Assembly (NCBI GenBank): GCA_011009095.1
Contig: VTPC01003688.1
Location: 31,243 to 95,242 of the forward strand
Source of the DNA: Ignelater luminosus
Taxonomy: Eukaryota; Arthropoda; Insecta; Coleoptera; Elateridae
Length of the DNA: 64,000 nucleotides
Direction: 5' to 3'
Part shown: positions 1 to 12,422 of the stretch, one piece after another
Layout: every line of letters starts with the position of its first letter
Numbering within the stretch: position 1 is the stretch's first letter
Position numbers and translations under genes: made by a program
Notes under the pieces: model-generated
Told to the model about the DNA's origin: nothing
The model's database searches: none
What the model saw: the letters and a program-made list of their open reading frames with translations, nothing else

Positions 1-809
1 AAGAATGGTAAAACTTACAGCTTTCTGCATATCAGTTGTCAGTATCCGTAAGTGACTTTACTATCTACATATTATGTATGTTGTTTCTTTGGCCCGACTA
101 ATGAACAGATACTCTTTTTACGGATACCCTTTATTACGTCTGGCATTTGAAGTTATAATATACATTATACGGCTATTAGTACGTTTTACACTGCAGTTAA
201 TAAAAGAAGTGGACGTCCATTGTTCTTCTACCTCAAAATAACTGATTAACCCGCAATTAATTGATATTCCCCTACCATACCTAACAAGTCCCATCTGGCT
301 TGTACCGGCCGTTCCTGAGATGCAGGATATCTGTCAAAAAAACAAAAGACGGTCGGCTCCGCACGCATCTTTTAAAAGTCATTCTCTCACCGCACCTAAG
401 GATCCAAGTCCCATTTCGACAGGACCGCCCCTCCTTCTCTCACTCTCTCTAAACAAATATAAAATGAAAAACTATGGTACTCTCTTTGTCTAAAGCGCGG
501 CGATTCGTATATTGTCGTCCTTGTTCCACTTCAAGGATTGTAATTTTCTAATTTTTCAACGAATTTCAGGCGTATAATCCGGACATTAATCGAAATAGCT
601 TTAGCAACTTGCGCCTAAAACCGAACGGACGGACTTGCTCATACGCAGAGTTGCAAAATGAGTAGTTTAATTTATAAACTCCTGATTTCATGATATCGTG
701 TGTTGTGTGTTTGGCATTTGATAGAGTGCTCAGGATGTTGGTGCTGGTTTTGAATGTTTTGAAATTTGAACGCAAATACCTGGCAAGCGTACTTCTCGAC
801 AAAGATTAA
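1..809. other. Spacer with no recognised gene
   Basis: AT-rich sequence with short open frames only. None has a recognisable domain, a splice structure or a repeated partner in the window. I see nothing that supports a gene here. Confidence 0.5.
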
Positions 810-1260
810 GCCTTTTTTGTCATACAGCTTTTTTTACCTAAAGTGCACTGCCTCCTACATGGAGAGTTATTTAAAGTTTCTTGTTTTCTCATTACTTCAA
901 GAACAAAATCAGATATTGTGTTGAAATTCTCTACATGTTTTTTACTCTAAGGTGTCTACTATTTTATCTTATCAGAGGCGGACAATTAAGGGTGGGCTAG
1001 CCCCTACGCAAAAACAATTGCTGCACCACAACTCATGCTTTTTCTTAGGTCTTTGATGGAGAAACTTAATGGAAAGCAAAGTCTGATCTTTGACCAACGC
1101 AGTTGGCCTTTTGGAAAACTCAGACTGTGGTCCAATTCAGTTTTCTGGGTTAATTGAGGGCGAAGCCACTTGAGTGGCACAGTCCGACAAGTGCCTGTAA
1201 TGGGGAGCGTAGCCCAGTCTATTTCCAAACAAAAGTGACTCTGATTAATGGTCTCCGCAG
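810..1260 (+). repeat. Dispersed repeat family R1, copy 1
   Basis: The stretch from TTTTTTGTCATA through TTATCAGAGGCGGA and GGGTGGGCTAGCCCC recurs in diverged form at about 36915-37200, which has TTATCAGAGGTGGA and GGGTGAGCTAGTCCC in the same order. A shorter part recurs at about 57960-58115. The order of blocks is the same in copies 1 and 2, so this is an old interspersed repeat. No coding frame explains it. Confidence 0.6.
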
Positions 1261-3217
1261 GTAGCCACTCTACCGATTTGTACTCTAGGAGGGATAATAG
1301 AACAGGGATGCGGTCGTAGAGAGGGCTAGTCCAATGAAGCGGAGTTGGGCAGCTCTAGTTTCAAGAGTAGAGACAAGCCTTCTTCAACTGTGAACTTAAA
1401 ATGAAATTAAAGATCTTATTTGCAGTGGCATCGGTATTTGACTTTCTTTCTAAAATTTAGATGGTTTTGTGGTAGCCCGAGAAGGTTAACTCGTGATCAA
1501 TTGAGTAAGCACCTACAGCATTTTCGCGTACAACATTTTATACTTTGCCACTGCTGACGCCCAGGGAGAAAGTCATAAGCAAAAGTACGATTTGCTTTAG
1601 CAAGCATGGACACGTAAGACTATTAAAGTAAAAACGAGAATTCAAGTCTTACCCTGAATGTGTAAAGGTTTCTTTACTTGTTACTTAACGACTAAGATAG
1701 AACATAATCGATCAAACAAGCGCAGAGATGTTCTGATAGCTGCCTTTAGAAAACTAATCGTAGAACCAATACATAGAAAATATAATTAGAAAGTCAGTGT
1801 TTACTCTTACAGTAACTAAACGAATAGATGGTGTAGTGTGCAAGCTAGTGCATAATTACCGTAACGCGACACCAATAAGTGCATCGAATATATATATCGA
1901 AAGGCCTAGAAAGTTTGACTGTCGAATATGCAAGAAAAAGCGCGAAACCTCTAGGTTCATCGAGAGAAACAAGGAAAAGATATATAAAGGCAACCGGGAA
2001 TAAAGAGACCAGCGTATAGATATTGACAAGTAAACCAACTCCTACAGGATTTAAATTAGTTCCAACGGCTCTAACAAAGTATCAGAAATTCATATATAAT
2101 GTGGTTTGTGAAAAAGTAAACCATTTCAAATCATAACAAGTTAATTATATCAATTGATAGAAAAACTACAAATTGAAATTCAACATAAGTCATTCCGGGA
2201 TTATTTAGTAATTAGTTTAGAAACATAAGATATTTTCAACTTGTACATATTATAGTTAGCAATTTATTTGTATCATATTGCCTGTAATTTTGTCTTATTT
2301 CATTTAAATTTTGTAAAGCAAGAGAAATAATATTAATGTAATTGTCGATAAAAAAACAATAGTTGTACATAATACATATATAAATAAGAAACGTATGTAG
2401 CAAAATATTTTTTTTTATAAGTAATACGAAAACAACCAATTTATTTATTGATTTATTTAAATGTAACCATTGAAGATAGATATTTGTGTATAAGAACAAT
2501 AATGTATCTAAAAGATATTGTGATAAATTTGATTTCTTTTGATATTTGTGCATGATTTACATCCTTTTTTTTAATTTAATACAATGGCCATTATAAATTT
2601 GGTAAAATGAAATTTCATAGCAAACAATGCAGTGGCACAATTTATACCTTACAGAATCAGTTGAATTACTCAGAGCGGTTCTTTTGATCTTTCGTGTTCT
2701 TGGTTTTCAGTCTGCGCATGCTGAACTGTAGACCGCGCGCTTGTATGGGAGATTATAATATGTAATTGCTAATCAAATTTTACAACTAAGGTAACTTACC
2801 AACATTGAACAATTTTACTAATTCACTTACAGAATATGCAAGTTGATTTCACTTAAATAATACAAGCTTTTATGAGATTATTTCTTTGAAGGTTAAGGTT
2901 AAGTTATGTGCACGTGTCTTGCATGTTTTTACCTTTCTATTTCTGGACAAAAAATAGTGGTCTGGGCGAGTTTCTTGAAGTGGAAGACAAAATGTAGGGA
3001 AACTGATCCAACTGATTATATAAATTGTGCCAATGGTAGTCTTTCTGGTAATTCATAATGTCCATAAATAAATCTACGCACGCCACTGATACAAGCGTCG
3101 CGCCACCAGTTTGAAATACCAGTACTACCAGCCAGCTCTTAGTTTAAAAAGGACAAAGGATTTTTGAAAAGTTGGTTTACTTGTCAATATCTATACGCTG
3201 GAGAGACCAGTTACATA
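1261..3217. other. AT-rich spacer
   Basis: No gene recognised. The stretch around 2230-2560 is very AT-rich and gives a long minus-strand open frame of low complexity (Leu/Ile/Asn-rich), which I regard as chance. Confidence 0.5.
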
Positions 3218-4665
3218 AGGCGTTTTCGGAAATTTGCTCTGAACGATCGGGTTTCAACCCGATTATAACCTAAACGTTCGTTTATTCGACACGGTTCGCT
3301 ACCCAGCATTCGGAAAACTACAGAACTGTAACCGGGGCACAGAATAATAAAAGCGGAGCTTACAGAAGCCTCACTGGAGGCGTGGTTAAGAAATGGTTTT
3401 TGAGTGCGCATGTGTACGTTTTTGGTTCGCTGAATCTAAATTTCACGTGGTTTTCGTCTAACCTTTGGTTTTCGTTTATATAATAAGCGTGTAAAATGAA
3501 ATGTTAAGTAGAGAATTGCATTAGTAGTCAACATTTTGATTGGAACTTAAGCTTCCACCGCTTTTCTAAGGAAGAATTCATCATAATACTTTCTAAATTT
3601 ATTTTCTACATGCTAGTTTTATTTTATTACAGAGCAAAGTTGCGGCCAAAAGCATGAGGGTTTGACTAAGTTTATTGACCTCTGACTAGTGCGTGCATAA
3701 CTTTTCCAGATTTAAGAATGATTTTTTATTATTTCAACAAGTTAACAATTATTTTTATTTGTTGTTTCATTATCAGGGTAAATAAGTTAACAATTTGTTT
3801 TTGTTATATTACATTTCCATTATATAATGCCTTCTGGCTTTCCAAAAATACCCCGCAGTAGTCACTCTGTAAAAACAAGTAAATCTGTAATAACCAAGTC
3901 TGTAAAACTAAGTTCAATAAATCACATCTTTTAAAAAGTTTATTAATCGATATACTGCATGCAACCCAAAAAGGGACACAACAATACATAACATTGTATT
4001 CTCTATCAATAAATATTATTATTAGTTTTTGTGTATTTTATATAATAGTGCCTTAATACTTTTGAAATCTGACCGATGAAATAATTTTTATAAATGAAAA
4101 CCATTATAATCATGTTTTCTAAACGAAATAAATTCAAATTTAGAATACACGTTTCCGGCAACTATTTGAAATTTAAAATCGCGCGAACCAGTCTGACGCG
4201 CAGGTTTAACTGCGCCACTGAATTTCGTCTACAACGACTTCAAAGTGCCGACAGTCGAGTGAGGCTTCTGTAAGCTCTGCTTTTATTATTCTGTGACCGG
4301 GGTGCTTACCCGGTCAGTTTAAAGTAACCCTGGTTGGCGAGTAGGGTTGAATGGGTTAGTAGTAAATTGTGACGTTTGTGAGGTTAGAAAGTTCAAAATT
4401 CAAAAACACCAAGGAATTTTTGCGCGTAATTGTTTCAGCATGGATTCAAAACAAAAAATTGTAGGTATTGCTGCTAGTTTCCTTTTCTCTGGCAACTCTG
4501 AAGATGACAGAGAGAATATTATGGTTTTAGCTCATCAATTTAAAAGATGAGAAAACATAAAAATTGTTCGGAAAATGTGGGGTATCACCTGATTAACCCA
4601 ACCAACCTGCTGACGTCAGATGCTTCACCCGAGTATATTACCAGGTTGAATTTCCGAAAACGCCT
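3218..4665. mobile_element. PIF/Harbinger-like DNA element, 1.45 kb
   Basis: The ends are inverted copies of AGGCGTTTTCGGAAATT (left, from 3218; right, ending at 4665). The element is flanked on both sides by ATA (3215-3217 and 4666-4668), a 3-bp target duplication as used by PIF/Harbinger elements. Inside is a second inverted pair: about 45 bp around 3335-3380, containing CACAGAATAATAAAAGC, is repeated in reverse complement around 4255-4300. A 67-codon frame at 4347-4550 is the only sizeable plus-strand frame and is not recognisably a transposase, so the copy is probably non-autonomous. Superfamily assignment rests on duplication length and end sequence only. Confidence 0.6.
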
Positions 4666-5423
4666 ATAATAGTGAATAAGTTCGGGTCAACTTCTAGTAG
4701 ATGTAGTAACGAACAGAAATAAATGTGTAACCAGTGACATAAATTTAGTAAAAATAAATATTAGATATAAATAAACGTTTTATTAAAACGTTACATTACT
4801 TTTTGATTACTACTTTCTGACCGCATAACATGTATGTATTCCAAGGTTTTGGGTAATTGTCTATTTAATAAAATCTTTAAAAGAGTGATTGTGATAGAGA
4901 TTGAGAATTCTAAAGTTGGAATAAAGGTAATTGCTGCTGAAGGTAAACCATTTATCAGCTCAAAGAGCAAAATAGCGCACCAAGCCAACACTTTTGTAAA
5001 TTACAATAAATATAATAAATTATTGTTTGGCTTTTCTCACCTAGAGCCCTAAATGTAAATTTGATTTCAAGCTACATTAGAGACTTTATTCTCACCCAGG
5101 GCCGGCTGGAAGTTTTGCGGGGCCCTTAAAATAAAAAAAAAGAAGAAGCACACTGCTTTTTCAGACATAGTCTAATTTGTTTATTTTAGTTATTTAGAAA
5201 AAATTTAAAATTTGATTTGTTCTGAACGTATCGATACAAAGAATTAATTATTTTTCTCTCAAGGCGCGGGGCCCCAGCAAGCGCGGGGCATAAAAAACGT
5301 AAAAGGTGGCGTATTTCACATCAAACAGATTACTTGACGCTAATTGACACAAACGTCATTTTTTAGATTTTGTTTGACATAATTTTATTTTTGACAAATT
5401 TTAAAATATCCAGTTTTATTATC
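4666..5423. other. Spacer with a GGGCCGGC-type repeat fragment
   Basis: Around 5098-5290 lies a fragment starting CAGGGCCGGCTGGAAG and containing GCGGGGCCC twice. This style of end is common among hAT-type miniature elements, but no matching far end is seen, so it is only a fragment. The rest is AT-rich and without a recognised gene. An upstream exon of the next gene could lie here: there is a plausible acceptor before 5410. Confidence 0.4.
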
Positions 5424-5903
5424 ATGTTATTGACCAGTTGTTGTTACTGTATTCCTTTAAAACGAGGATGTGAAGTAATAGCAGCCATAACAATCATTGT
5501 CTCAATATTAGAAATATTTACCATTACGCCAATAGTGAAACCGTGGATGGTCGCTGTAGTAGTACTGGTTTATTTGATCGTAATGGGATTGTCTGTCTTA
5601 TTTCTCTATGCTATAGAAAAGCAATTGATTTTTATAGTTTACCTGTTTGTTTATGTCTATTGGGTATATGCAGTGTTATGTATAGCAATGGCACTCACTA
5701 TCCAAATACTAGGCAAACAATTTATATCAACGGTTCTAAAGCAACCAAAAAGTGATGAGGAGTCTAAGAAGATGGCCAATGGTAAAGATGGTGGATATTT
5801 TCTTATGTTTATATTCAATCTATATTTTATATTAGTCATCTACAGCTTTTACAAACAAGAAGTGTGGGGCTATGAGGAGGATGATGATGAATCACAACCT
5901 TAG
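5424..5903 (+). CDS. Small insect tetraspan membrane protein, 159 aa
   Basis: The frame opens at ATG 5424 and ends at TAA 5903; upstream codons in frame start only with TTG, so the ATG was chosen. The N-terminus has a Cys cluster (TSCCYCIPLKRGC), followed by four hydrophobic segments: roughly residues 12-35, 40-62, 66-95 and a last one near 125-145. Between segments 3 and 4 is a charged loop, and the tail is acidic (EEDDDES). This Cys-rich start and four-helix layout resembles a family of uncharacterised insect tetraspan proteins (DUF4728-like); I cannot assign a biochemical role. A polyadenylation signal AATAAA follows at 5923. The gene may have an upstream non-coding exon. It lies 1.3 kb before the 5-phosphatase gene on the same strand. 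Confidence 0.7.
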   Translation: MLLTSCCYCIPLKRGCEVIAAITIIVSILEIFTITPIVKPWMVAVVVLVYLIVMGLSVLFLYAIEKQLIFIVYLFVYVYWVYAVLCIAMALTIQILGKQFISTVLKQPKSDEESKKMANGKDGGYFLMFIFNLYFILVIYSFYKQEVWGYEEDDDESQP

Positions 5904-5928
5904 CTTGTAATTCTAATTAATCAATAAA

Positions 5929-7182
5929 ATTTTGTCTACCGGCTTGTATTCTTAAATTTAGAATTTCATTAGACTTGTTCAATCATGAAAGTTCGGTGGG
6001 TATAAATTTACCTGATCTTACTACAAAATAAAGTAAAAACTGTAGTCTTGAGCTTTGCATGTGATAGAACACACAGGTAGGACCCCATATCGATATCATG
6101 GCCTACAAAAAAAGGTACAAAAAGTATGGAATGAAAAAAGTTAGTGAAGAGATTTAATAATGATTGATAATCTAGAAAACTTAAATTGTTCTTTTAGTAG
6201 ATGCCTATCTATTAAGAGAAAAACAGAAAAGATAAAATGAAAAGCGAAGCGAAGTGAAAAATGAAAATTCCACAGTGTCATCAGAAGAAAAGTTTAGAAA
6301 TTACAGCAAAGCAGCAAACGAAGCGAAAGACATTCTGACTCCATGCATAATTACATGAAGGCAATTCATTAAACGTGATAAGAAAAACAGCACAATCAGA
6401 ACAACATAATGGAAGATCTTGTTTAAACCAGCAATTATGAAATAAAAAATATTTTTTAATTTTTCTTAGTCATCTGATAAACTGTTGATAAAAGGATCCG
6501 CCAGTGTTTCGAAAAACAGCATTCATTTTAGAGTATTAAGCAATGCGTTTTCAATACAGAATGTAAATGCAGCTATTTATTATTATTTTATTTATTATTG
6601 GTTATGAAAAGGCCTTGTTTGTAGTTTTTCATAATCATCTGATAAACTGCCGATTAAAGGATACGGCACTGTTTTGAAAATTGTAAATGCTTCTTACACA
6701 GCGCGAAATTGCAATAAAGTAATCAATACCATGTAAGTATCGTGAGTATACTGTATTTCGTAAAAATAGCAAGCAAACATACCATATACCAAAAATATAC
6801 TACGCAACCAACTTTACTTATAATTTAATGCCTTTAGTTTAAATTTCTGCGTATAGAGGCGCTATAAACATTCTTGTTTTTTGCATTTCTAGGAAATTTT
6901 GTATGTTTTTGTTGTCAGTATTTGTTTGACTTTGACACTGACAACCGTTGTGCATGTATGAAACGAAGTTGTGTTCGTGCAAAAATATAAATACCTTTGA
7001 TTGATTTTAATTTATGGGGGTGTTTTTAAATGTATTAAACGTGAACATAATTATCTAGTCTTATGATTGCATTACACTTAAACTAATCTTTTAAATTTAA
7101 TCATTTTAACCTACTTAAAGTTAATTCATGTAAGAGAAATCATCATTAACCTTTTTAAGTTACTTATTTAACTATTACGTAA
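5929..7182. other. Spacer with a direct repeat
   Basis: No gene recognised. A block of about 60 bp beginning with CATCTGATAAACTG occurs at about 6470-6525 and again, diverged, at about 6635-6690 in the same orientation. Sequence just upstream of 7183 is the likely promoter region of the 5-phosphatase gene, but no specific element could be identified. Confidence 0.45.
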
Positions 7183-9728
7183 ATGGATAATTTAAGGTAC
7201 GTAGAAAATGTATTAATAATAAATCAAGGTTACTAAAAGAATTCCCCTGTTCTACAGGTTATATTTTGTTACTTATAATGTAGGAACGAGTATACCAGAA
7301 CAGGATTTACATGATTTGCTTTCACTATCACAGAATGTGAAAAATGATAAAACTTTACCTGATATTTATATAATCAGTCTGCAAGAAGTTAAAGCTAAAC
7401 CAACAAATATGTTAATGGATGCTCTTTTTGATGATCCTTGGACTAATGCTTGTCGTACCATCCTTGAAGAACGTGATTATGTCAAAATGAAAACTATTCG
7501 TCTTCAGGGTTTGGTGCTAAGTGTATATTGCTTAAGAAAACATTTATTAAATGTTCGAGAAGTTGAATCAGAATATACTCGTACAGGATTATCTGGAATG
7601 TGGGTGGGTTTTGTTAATCAAATAATGAGTGATTCGTAAATTCTTTGCTATCTAGCTAATCTCTTGATATTTCAGGGCAATAAAGGTGCAGTAAGCATCC
7701 GATTAAGTACTTATGGTTGTTCACTTTGTTTTGTTAATTCACATCTTACCGCCCATGATGATGGATTAGATGATAGAGTTAAAGATTACAATTATATCAT
7801 TGAAGATCATAAATTTCATGTGCCTGAACATACGCAAATATTCTTTCATGAGTAAAGTATTATATTTTGTTTGTGTCAGGATTACTTTATAAATGAAATT
7901 TTTAGTTACGTGTTTTGGATGGGTGATTTGAATTTCCGTTTATTAGAGGAGTTTGATAGGAATCCAGAAGAGATAGAGAGAAGTATTAAAAAGGGAGAAT
8001 TATTACATTTGTTTGAACATGATCAGTTGAGGAACGTAATGGTTACTGGTAAAGCGTTTAGCGAACTCACTGAAAAGACTCCAGATTTTCCACCAACTTT
8101 TAAATTTGAAGTTGGTTCAGCGGAATATGATCATAAGTAATAAGTTAATGCGATTTAAAACGTTTTAATTATACAAACTATGACATGTTTTATTTTAGGA
8201 GAAGGCCAGCGTGGACAGACAGGATTTTGTACAGGGTAAATTCGAATAACTATGAGAATGTTACATTGAAAGTGGATCAAAAATCATACAGATCCCACAG
8301 TGCTTACAGTTTAAGCGATCATAAACCTGTAACGGCCGATTTTGTCATAAAGGTAATTTTTAAGAATAATAATTGTTATCATATCATGCAAGCCTTCTCT
8401 CTTTGCTTCTTATTATGGCATGTTGAATGTTATTGTATATTCGACAATCATTATAATCTTTAATCCTTCATCAGAGGAATATTTGAAAATGGTGCAGTTT
8501 TAATATTATTATAGGTCTCATTTTTCATTTGATTTTGACAACTAACCTCACTTTTTTCTGACATTGACAACTAACTTCCTAACCTCTGTTTCTTTGACAT
8601 TGACATTTAACTTTCTAACCTCACTTTCTTTGATAGCTAAATAAATTGACAACTTAATATAATAAATAGAATCAAAAATAAATTAGTTTTGAATATTAAT
8701 TTAATCTCGTAATTTTGTTTTAACCAGTTTGTTTTTTTTGATGGATATCCCATATCTCAGTAACAGCTGGTCGTATCGACGTGGAACTTGGACTGTTAGG
8801 TGTTCTAGGGGTTTGTGAGCGTCAATCGTTTTTTGTTTGTTTGTTGGACAGACAGCCAGCATCAGAGAAGGGTCATCGCCCCAGTTGTTGGTGTATTTGA
8901 CACATTATTTATAATAATCCTTGATGCTGAACATCAACTGTTCTCGATTTGCCTCATGTGTAGCATATAACTCACTGCACCTGTTTTTGAATATTCTAAT
9001 TTTTTATGAAAAGAAAACAAAAAAAGCAAATTTGGTCATCAAAAATTGGTTTTTCTCATCTTCACGATTTCATAAAAATCAGATCTTTTCAACTTTCATA
9101 ATCATCGTTTCTTTCTCACCTTTTTGCCTATTAATTTATTTTTTAACAAGAACAATAAAATGATGAAGAACACAATGTGAAAGCCATAAAAAGTGGTGGG
9201 CTTGTTTTAATAGATTCCAGAAATAACTCTGCTGGATTCAACTAAGGCTCCTCTGGATGCGCAGGTATTTGCTGATACTGCTGAACACTCGATACAATTT
9301 GAAAAGATTCCATTTTGGTACCTGGAGGAAGAGAATACGGTTGTTTATAAAATCACGAGGGATATACCGAAATATAAAGATGATTGGATTGGTGTGTTTA
9401 AGGTTAGATTTTTAGTCAATTGAAATTATGTGTTATTATTATTTTAAAAAAATGTTTGTTTCAGGATAAATTCAGCAGTCTAGATGATTATATTGTTTAC
9501 GAATATGTGAATAAGTCTGCAAGTCCATTGCCGACACCAAGAAATCCGCAACATAATAATTCAGAGACACTGAATAATAGAAAATATACACTTACATTCC
9601 CTGAATTGCCTCTGGGCCGTTCAGCACCTCCAGTTAGATTGATTTATTTCAGTCTTTCAGAGGATAATGTTCAAACTGTTTTGGGTATTAGCGAACCCAT
9701 TCCATTGGTTAAAAAACAAGATGAATAA
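7183..9728 (+). CDS. INPP5K-like: Inositol polyphosphate 5-phosphatase, INPP5K/SKIP type (7 exons, 440 aa)
   Basis: Exons 7183-7196, 7258-7603, 7676-7851, 7906-8136, 8199-8352, 9265-9402 and 9465-9728 join in frame (1323 nt) with GT..AG introns. Family motifs appear in order: FVTYNVGT (res 8-15), SLQEVK (45-50), GNKGAV (121-126), NSHLTAH, GDLNFR (185-190), PAWTDRI (259-265) and SDHKPV (295-300). Residues 308 to about 425 form a SKICH domain (PFWYLEEENTVVY, DDWIGVFK, DYIVYEYV). The enzyme removes the 5-phosphate from PI(4,5)P2, PI(3,4,5)P3 or soluble inositol phosphates; in vertebrate INPP5K the SKICH domain directs membrane or ER localisation. Length matches vertebrate INPP5K (about 450 aa). 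The acceptor at 7906, not the one at 7880, keeps the frame. The first exon carries only 14 coding bases. AATAAA at 9924. All catalytic motifs are intact, so it is probably active. Confidence 0.93.
8535..8635 (+). repeat. Degenerate tandem repeat in an intron
   Basis: Within the fifth intron of the 5-phosphatase gene, a unit of roughly 35-45 bp built from TTGACA(A/T)(C/T)TAAC and TAACCTC(A/T) recurs about three times. It is probably a local slippage product. Confidence 0.5.
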
Positions 9729-11685
9729 TTAACTAAAGCAGTTCATATGCAAGCTAACATATTCGTAGATAATCTTTGCAGCAGAGATTTGATTCTGAGA
9801 TCTATACAGAGTGGTGTAATCATGTATTTTTGTTATGGGTGTGGTATCGGTTATTAAATTAATATCATTTAGCACTTTTGTTGTTGTAACTATACATAAA
9901 TATTGTTTCGGGTCCAATCAGAAAATAAAACGGTGATATCTTAACAAATTTCACTTTGTGTAGATCTTTTAGATAAATTAAATTTTACACATTCTATTTT
10001 TCTAAATAATTAGATTTCAATGAAAGTAAGAGGAAATATTTCTTTAGTATTTTTAGATATTCCTAGTGTGCCTAGCCAGATTATCACAAAAAGTGTATTT
10101 GCTACCCACAGTTTTTCAAATAGAATTTCTGCAACGTTTTACTTTTGTTATCTGTGTAAAAGTATTAATTAGAAGTGAAATACATTTTAGCCTAGCTCAT
10201 CTCGGTGATGTAATAAGCTAGACATATTAGGAAATTGCAAAACCCACATTTTCTGTGTAAAAGTATTATGGGTAGGTATTCAGTAGAAATATATTTTTAT
10301 TTGTTTATTACATTTTGTAATAACAGATAAGTATACAGCATGTTTTTGTGACACGGGGAAATTAAAATTGAGAAATTCTGTAAGGATGAACTACAGCTGT
10401 GAGCTACAGATAGTTTCTAGTTAACACCTGTCATGTATAAATTTGAGGTTATGGCTAACTATGAATTTTATCATTTGTTATCACAATATGGACACAGCTA
10501 TAGTTGATCCTCCTACATAATCTCACTAATGTTAATTTCCTTCTGTGTGGCAGATAACTGACAATTATTTCAGATAATTTTATATTATTACTGTTGCAGC
10601 TAAACTGTTGAAATAATAATGTCTGTTTTTCAAATTATTAAAAAGATTATTTCATGCTTTATGGCTTGAATTATTGATAAAGGTCATTTTTAGAGTAGAA
10701 AAAAATAAAAACACTTGGATGTCATTACGTTTATTTCATTGCTGTGATCGTATGGCCTTTTTGTAATATACTTTAGGTGTGTGTTTTTCTTGTTTGCCAT
10801 ATAATTTTTATATAAATAATTTTCATATACTATGAATAAAAAAAAAGTTTGCATCTGTCAGAATTTTCAAGTCTGCAGTCATTAGACAGCAAAATAAAAT
10901 TGATGATGTTAAATTAAAAAAGTTTAGTCTAAGGTGTGCACGATACCAGTGGACTATTATTTCCATAAAAACATACACAGTTATAAAACAGTATAAAAGA
11001 GCTCTTAATGTAATGTAACGTACCTAGTGTTGGCAAACAAATTACAGTCATAAATGTTCCGACTCAATTGTTCATATTTGGCAACTATTTTTGTAACTTA
11101 AAAATTTTATTTTTTTATATCCATTAGTTACATATTAACATTGTTATTATTTTAGTTTATATTTTTATACATTAACTTTTCTAGTTTTTGTTAAGTGATG
11201 ATACTGTAATTTGTTTTGATTGTTTTGTACCTTAAATCGGCCTACAATTTCAACGATCAATTTTGTTAATCGTATATCTGCTTTTTCTTTTACTTATATT
11301 TAGAGAAAATAATTGAAGAACAAACACGAATTTTATTGTAATGTCAAATGGATCTCGCAAACAAATTTAAGATTGGAAAGTACATAATTCTTAAGTGAAA
11401 TTGTGGCCTGCTTTAGCATTAGTAAAAAGCTTATAAGTATTAAGAAAGCATTTAAATGTTGTTGTTAAAATAAATCTTATTAGAATTGTATTACACAGAG
11501 AAAAAATATATATATACATACTATCGTTGTTAATGCATATCTTTTGTTTTGCTTATCAATTAATATCTGCATACTCAAAATCGAATTATTAAACCAAGAT
11601 CAGCCTTGCAGACCATTACCTTATGATTAGCACTTTCAAAGATATCAGCAAGCCAATATATTTTTTTTTTATAATTATGTTACAT
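9729..11685. other. AT-rich spacer downstream of the 5-phosphatase gene
   Basis: The first 200 bases are 3' UTR up to the AATAAA at 9924. The rest is strongly AT-rich, with no open frame of note and no motif I can name. Confidence 0.55.
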
Positions 11686-12348
11686 TAGGGTGGTCCTTAA
11701 AAAGTCAACTTCCGAATTTTAAGCGTTCCAACCCAGAAATCGAGTCTTCATTAAAAAGAGATATCATGAGTCACATTTCATTAAAAAATATTCATATTAA
11801 CCCGTGCCCCATTAACGATGAAATTTAAATTGGATTTAACATAGGTTTCTGACATTTTTGGTTGCTGTACGTTATAAGTTTCTTAATATTCATCAGTTGT
11901 GTCTAAAAATATTATAAATGTATAGCTTTTGAGTTGCTGAATCCAAATATCATATCGAAAACTTGTTTTGATTGGTTGCAGCTGACAGAACCGCTGTTTA
12001 AATGGTAAATTCTCATACAAAATGATGAATTTTTAGTAAAAAATTATGTTTTTGTCAATATTAAAAATTAAATTGCCAACATGAAATTTGGATTAACCAA
12101 TTCAAAATCTATACATTTATAATATTTTCAGACAAAACTGATGAATCTTAAGAAAGTTATAATGTACGGAAGCCAAAAATGTCAGAAACCTATGTTAAAT
12201 CCAATTTAAATTTCATCGTTAGTGGGGCACGGGTTAATATGAATATTTTTTAATGAAATGTGACCCATGATATCTCTTTTTAATGAAGACTCGATTTCTG
12301 GGTTGGAACGCTTAAAATTCGGAAGTTGACTTTTTAAGGACCACCCTA
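11686..12348. mobile_element. Foldback (long-TIR) DNA element, 663 bp, with 9-bp target duplication
   Basis: The element begins TAGGGTGGTCCTTAAAAAG and ends with its reverse complement. The two arms are inverted copies of each other over about 260 bp, leaving only a short central loop around 11950-12080. Both flanks carry ATGTTACAT (11677-11685 and 12349-12357), a perfect 9-bp duplication. Long inverted arms plus a 9-bp duplication are typical of Mutator-like (MULE) non-autonomous elements; other superfamilies cannot be excluded. No open frame of transposase size exists inside. The near-identity of the arms and the perfect duplication suggest a fairly recent insertion. Confidence 0.8.
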
Positions 12349-12422
12349 ATGTTACATACAAGTAATTTTTTTAAATCACACCTTTTCCTAAAATCTAAAT
12401 CACTGTTAGATCAAAAGTTATC

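Noticed and set aside
2236..2553. 105-codon minus-strand frame
   Set aside because: Lies in very AT-rich sequence, low-complexity Ile/Leu/Asn/Tyr composition, no motif and no splice partners.
7861..7881. Acceptor TTTGTGTCAG at 7879 for the fourth 5-phosphatase exon
   Set aside because: It would put the exon out of frame; the acceptor at 7904-7905 keeps the phase and gives the expected HDYVFWMGDLNFR.
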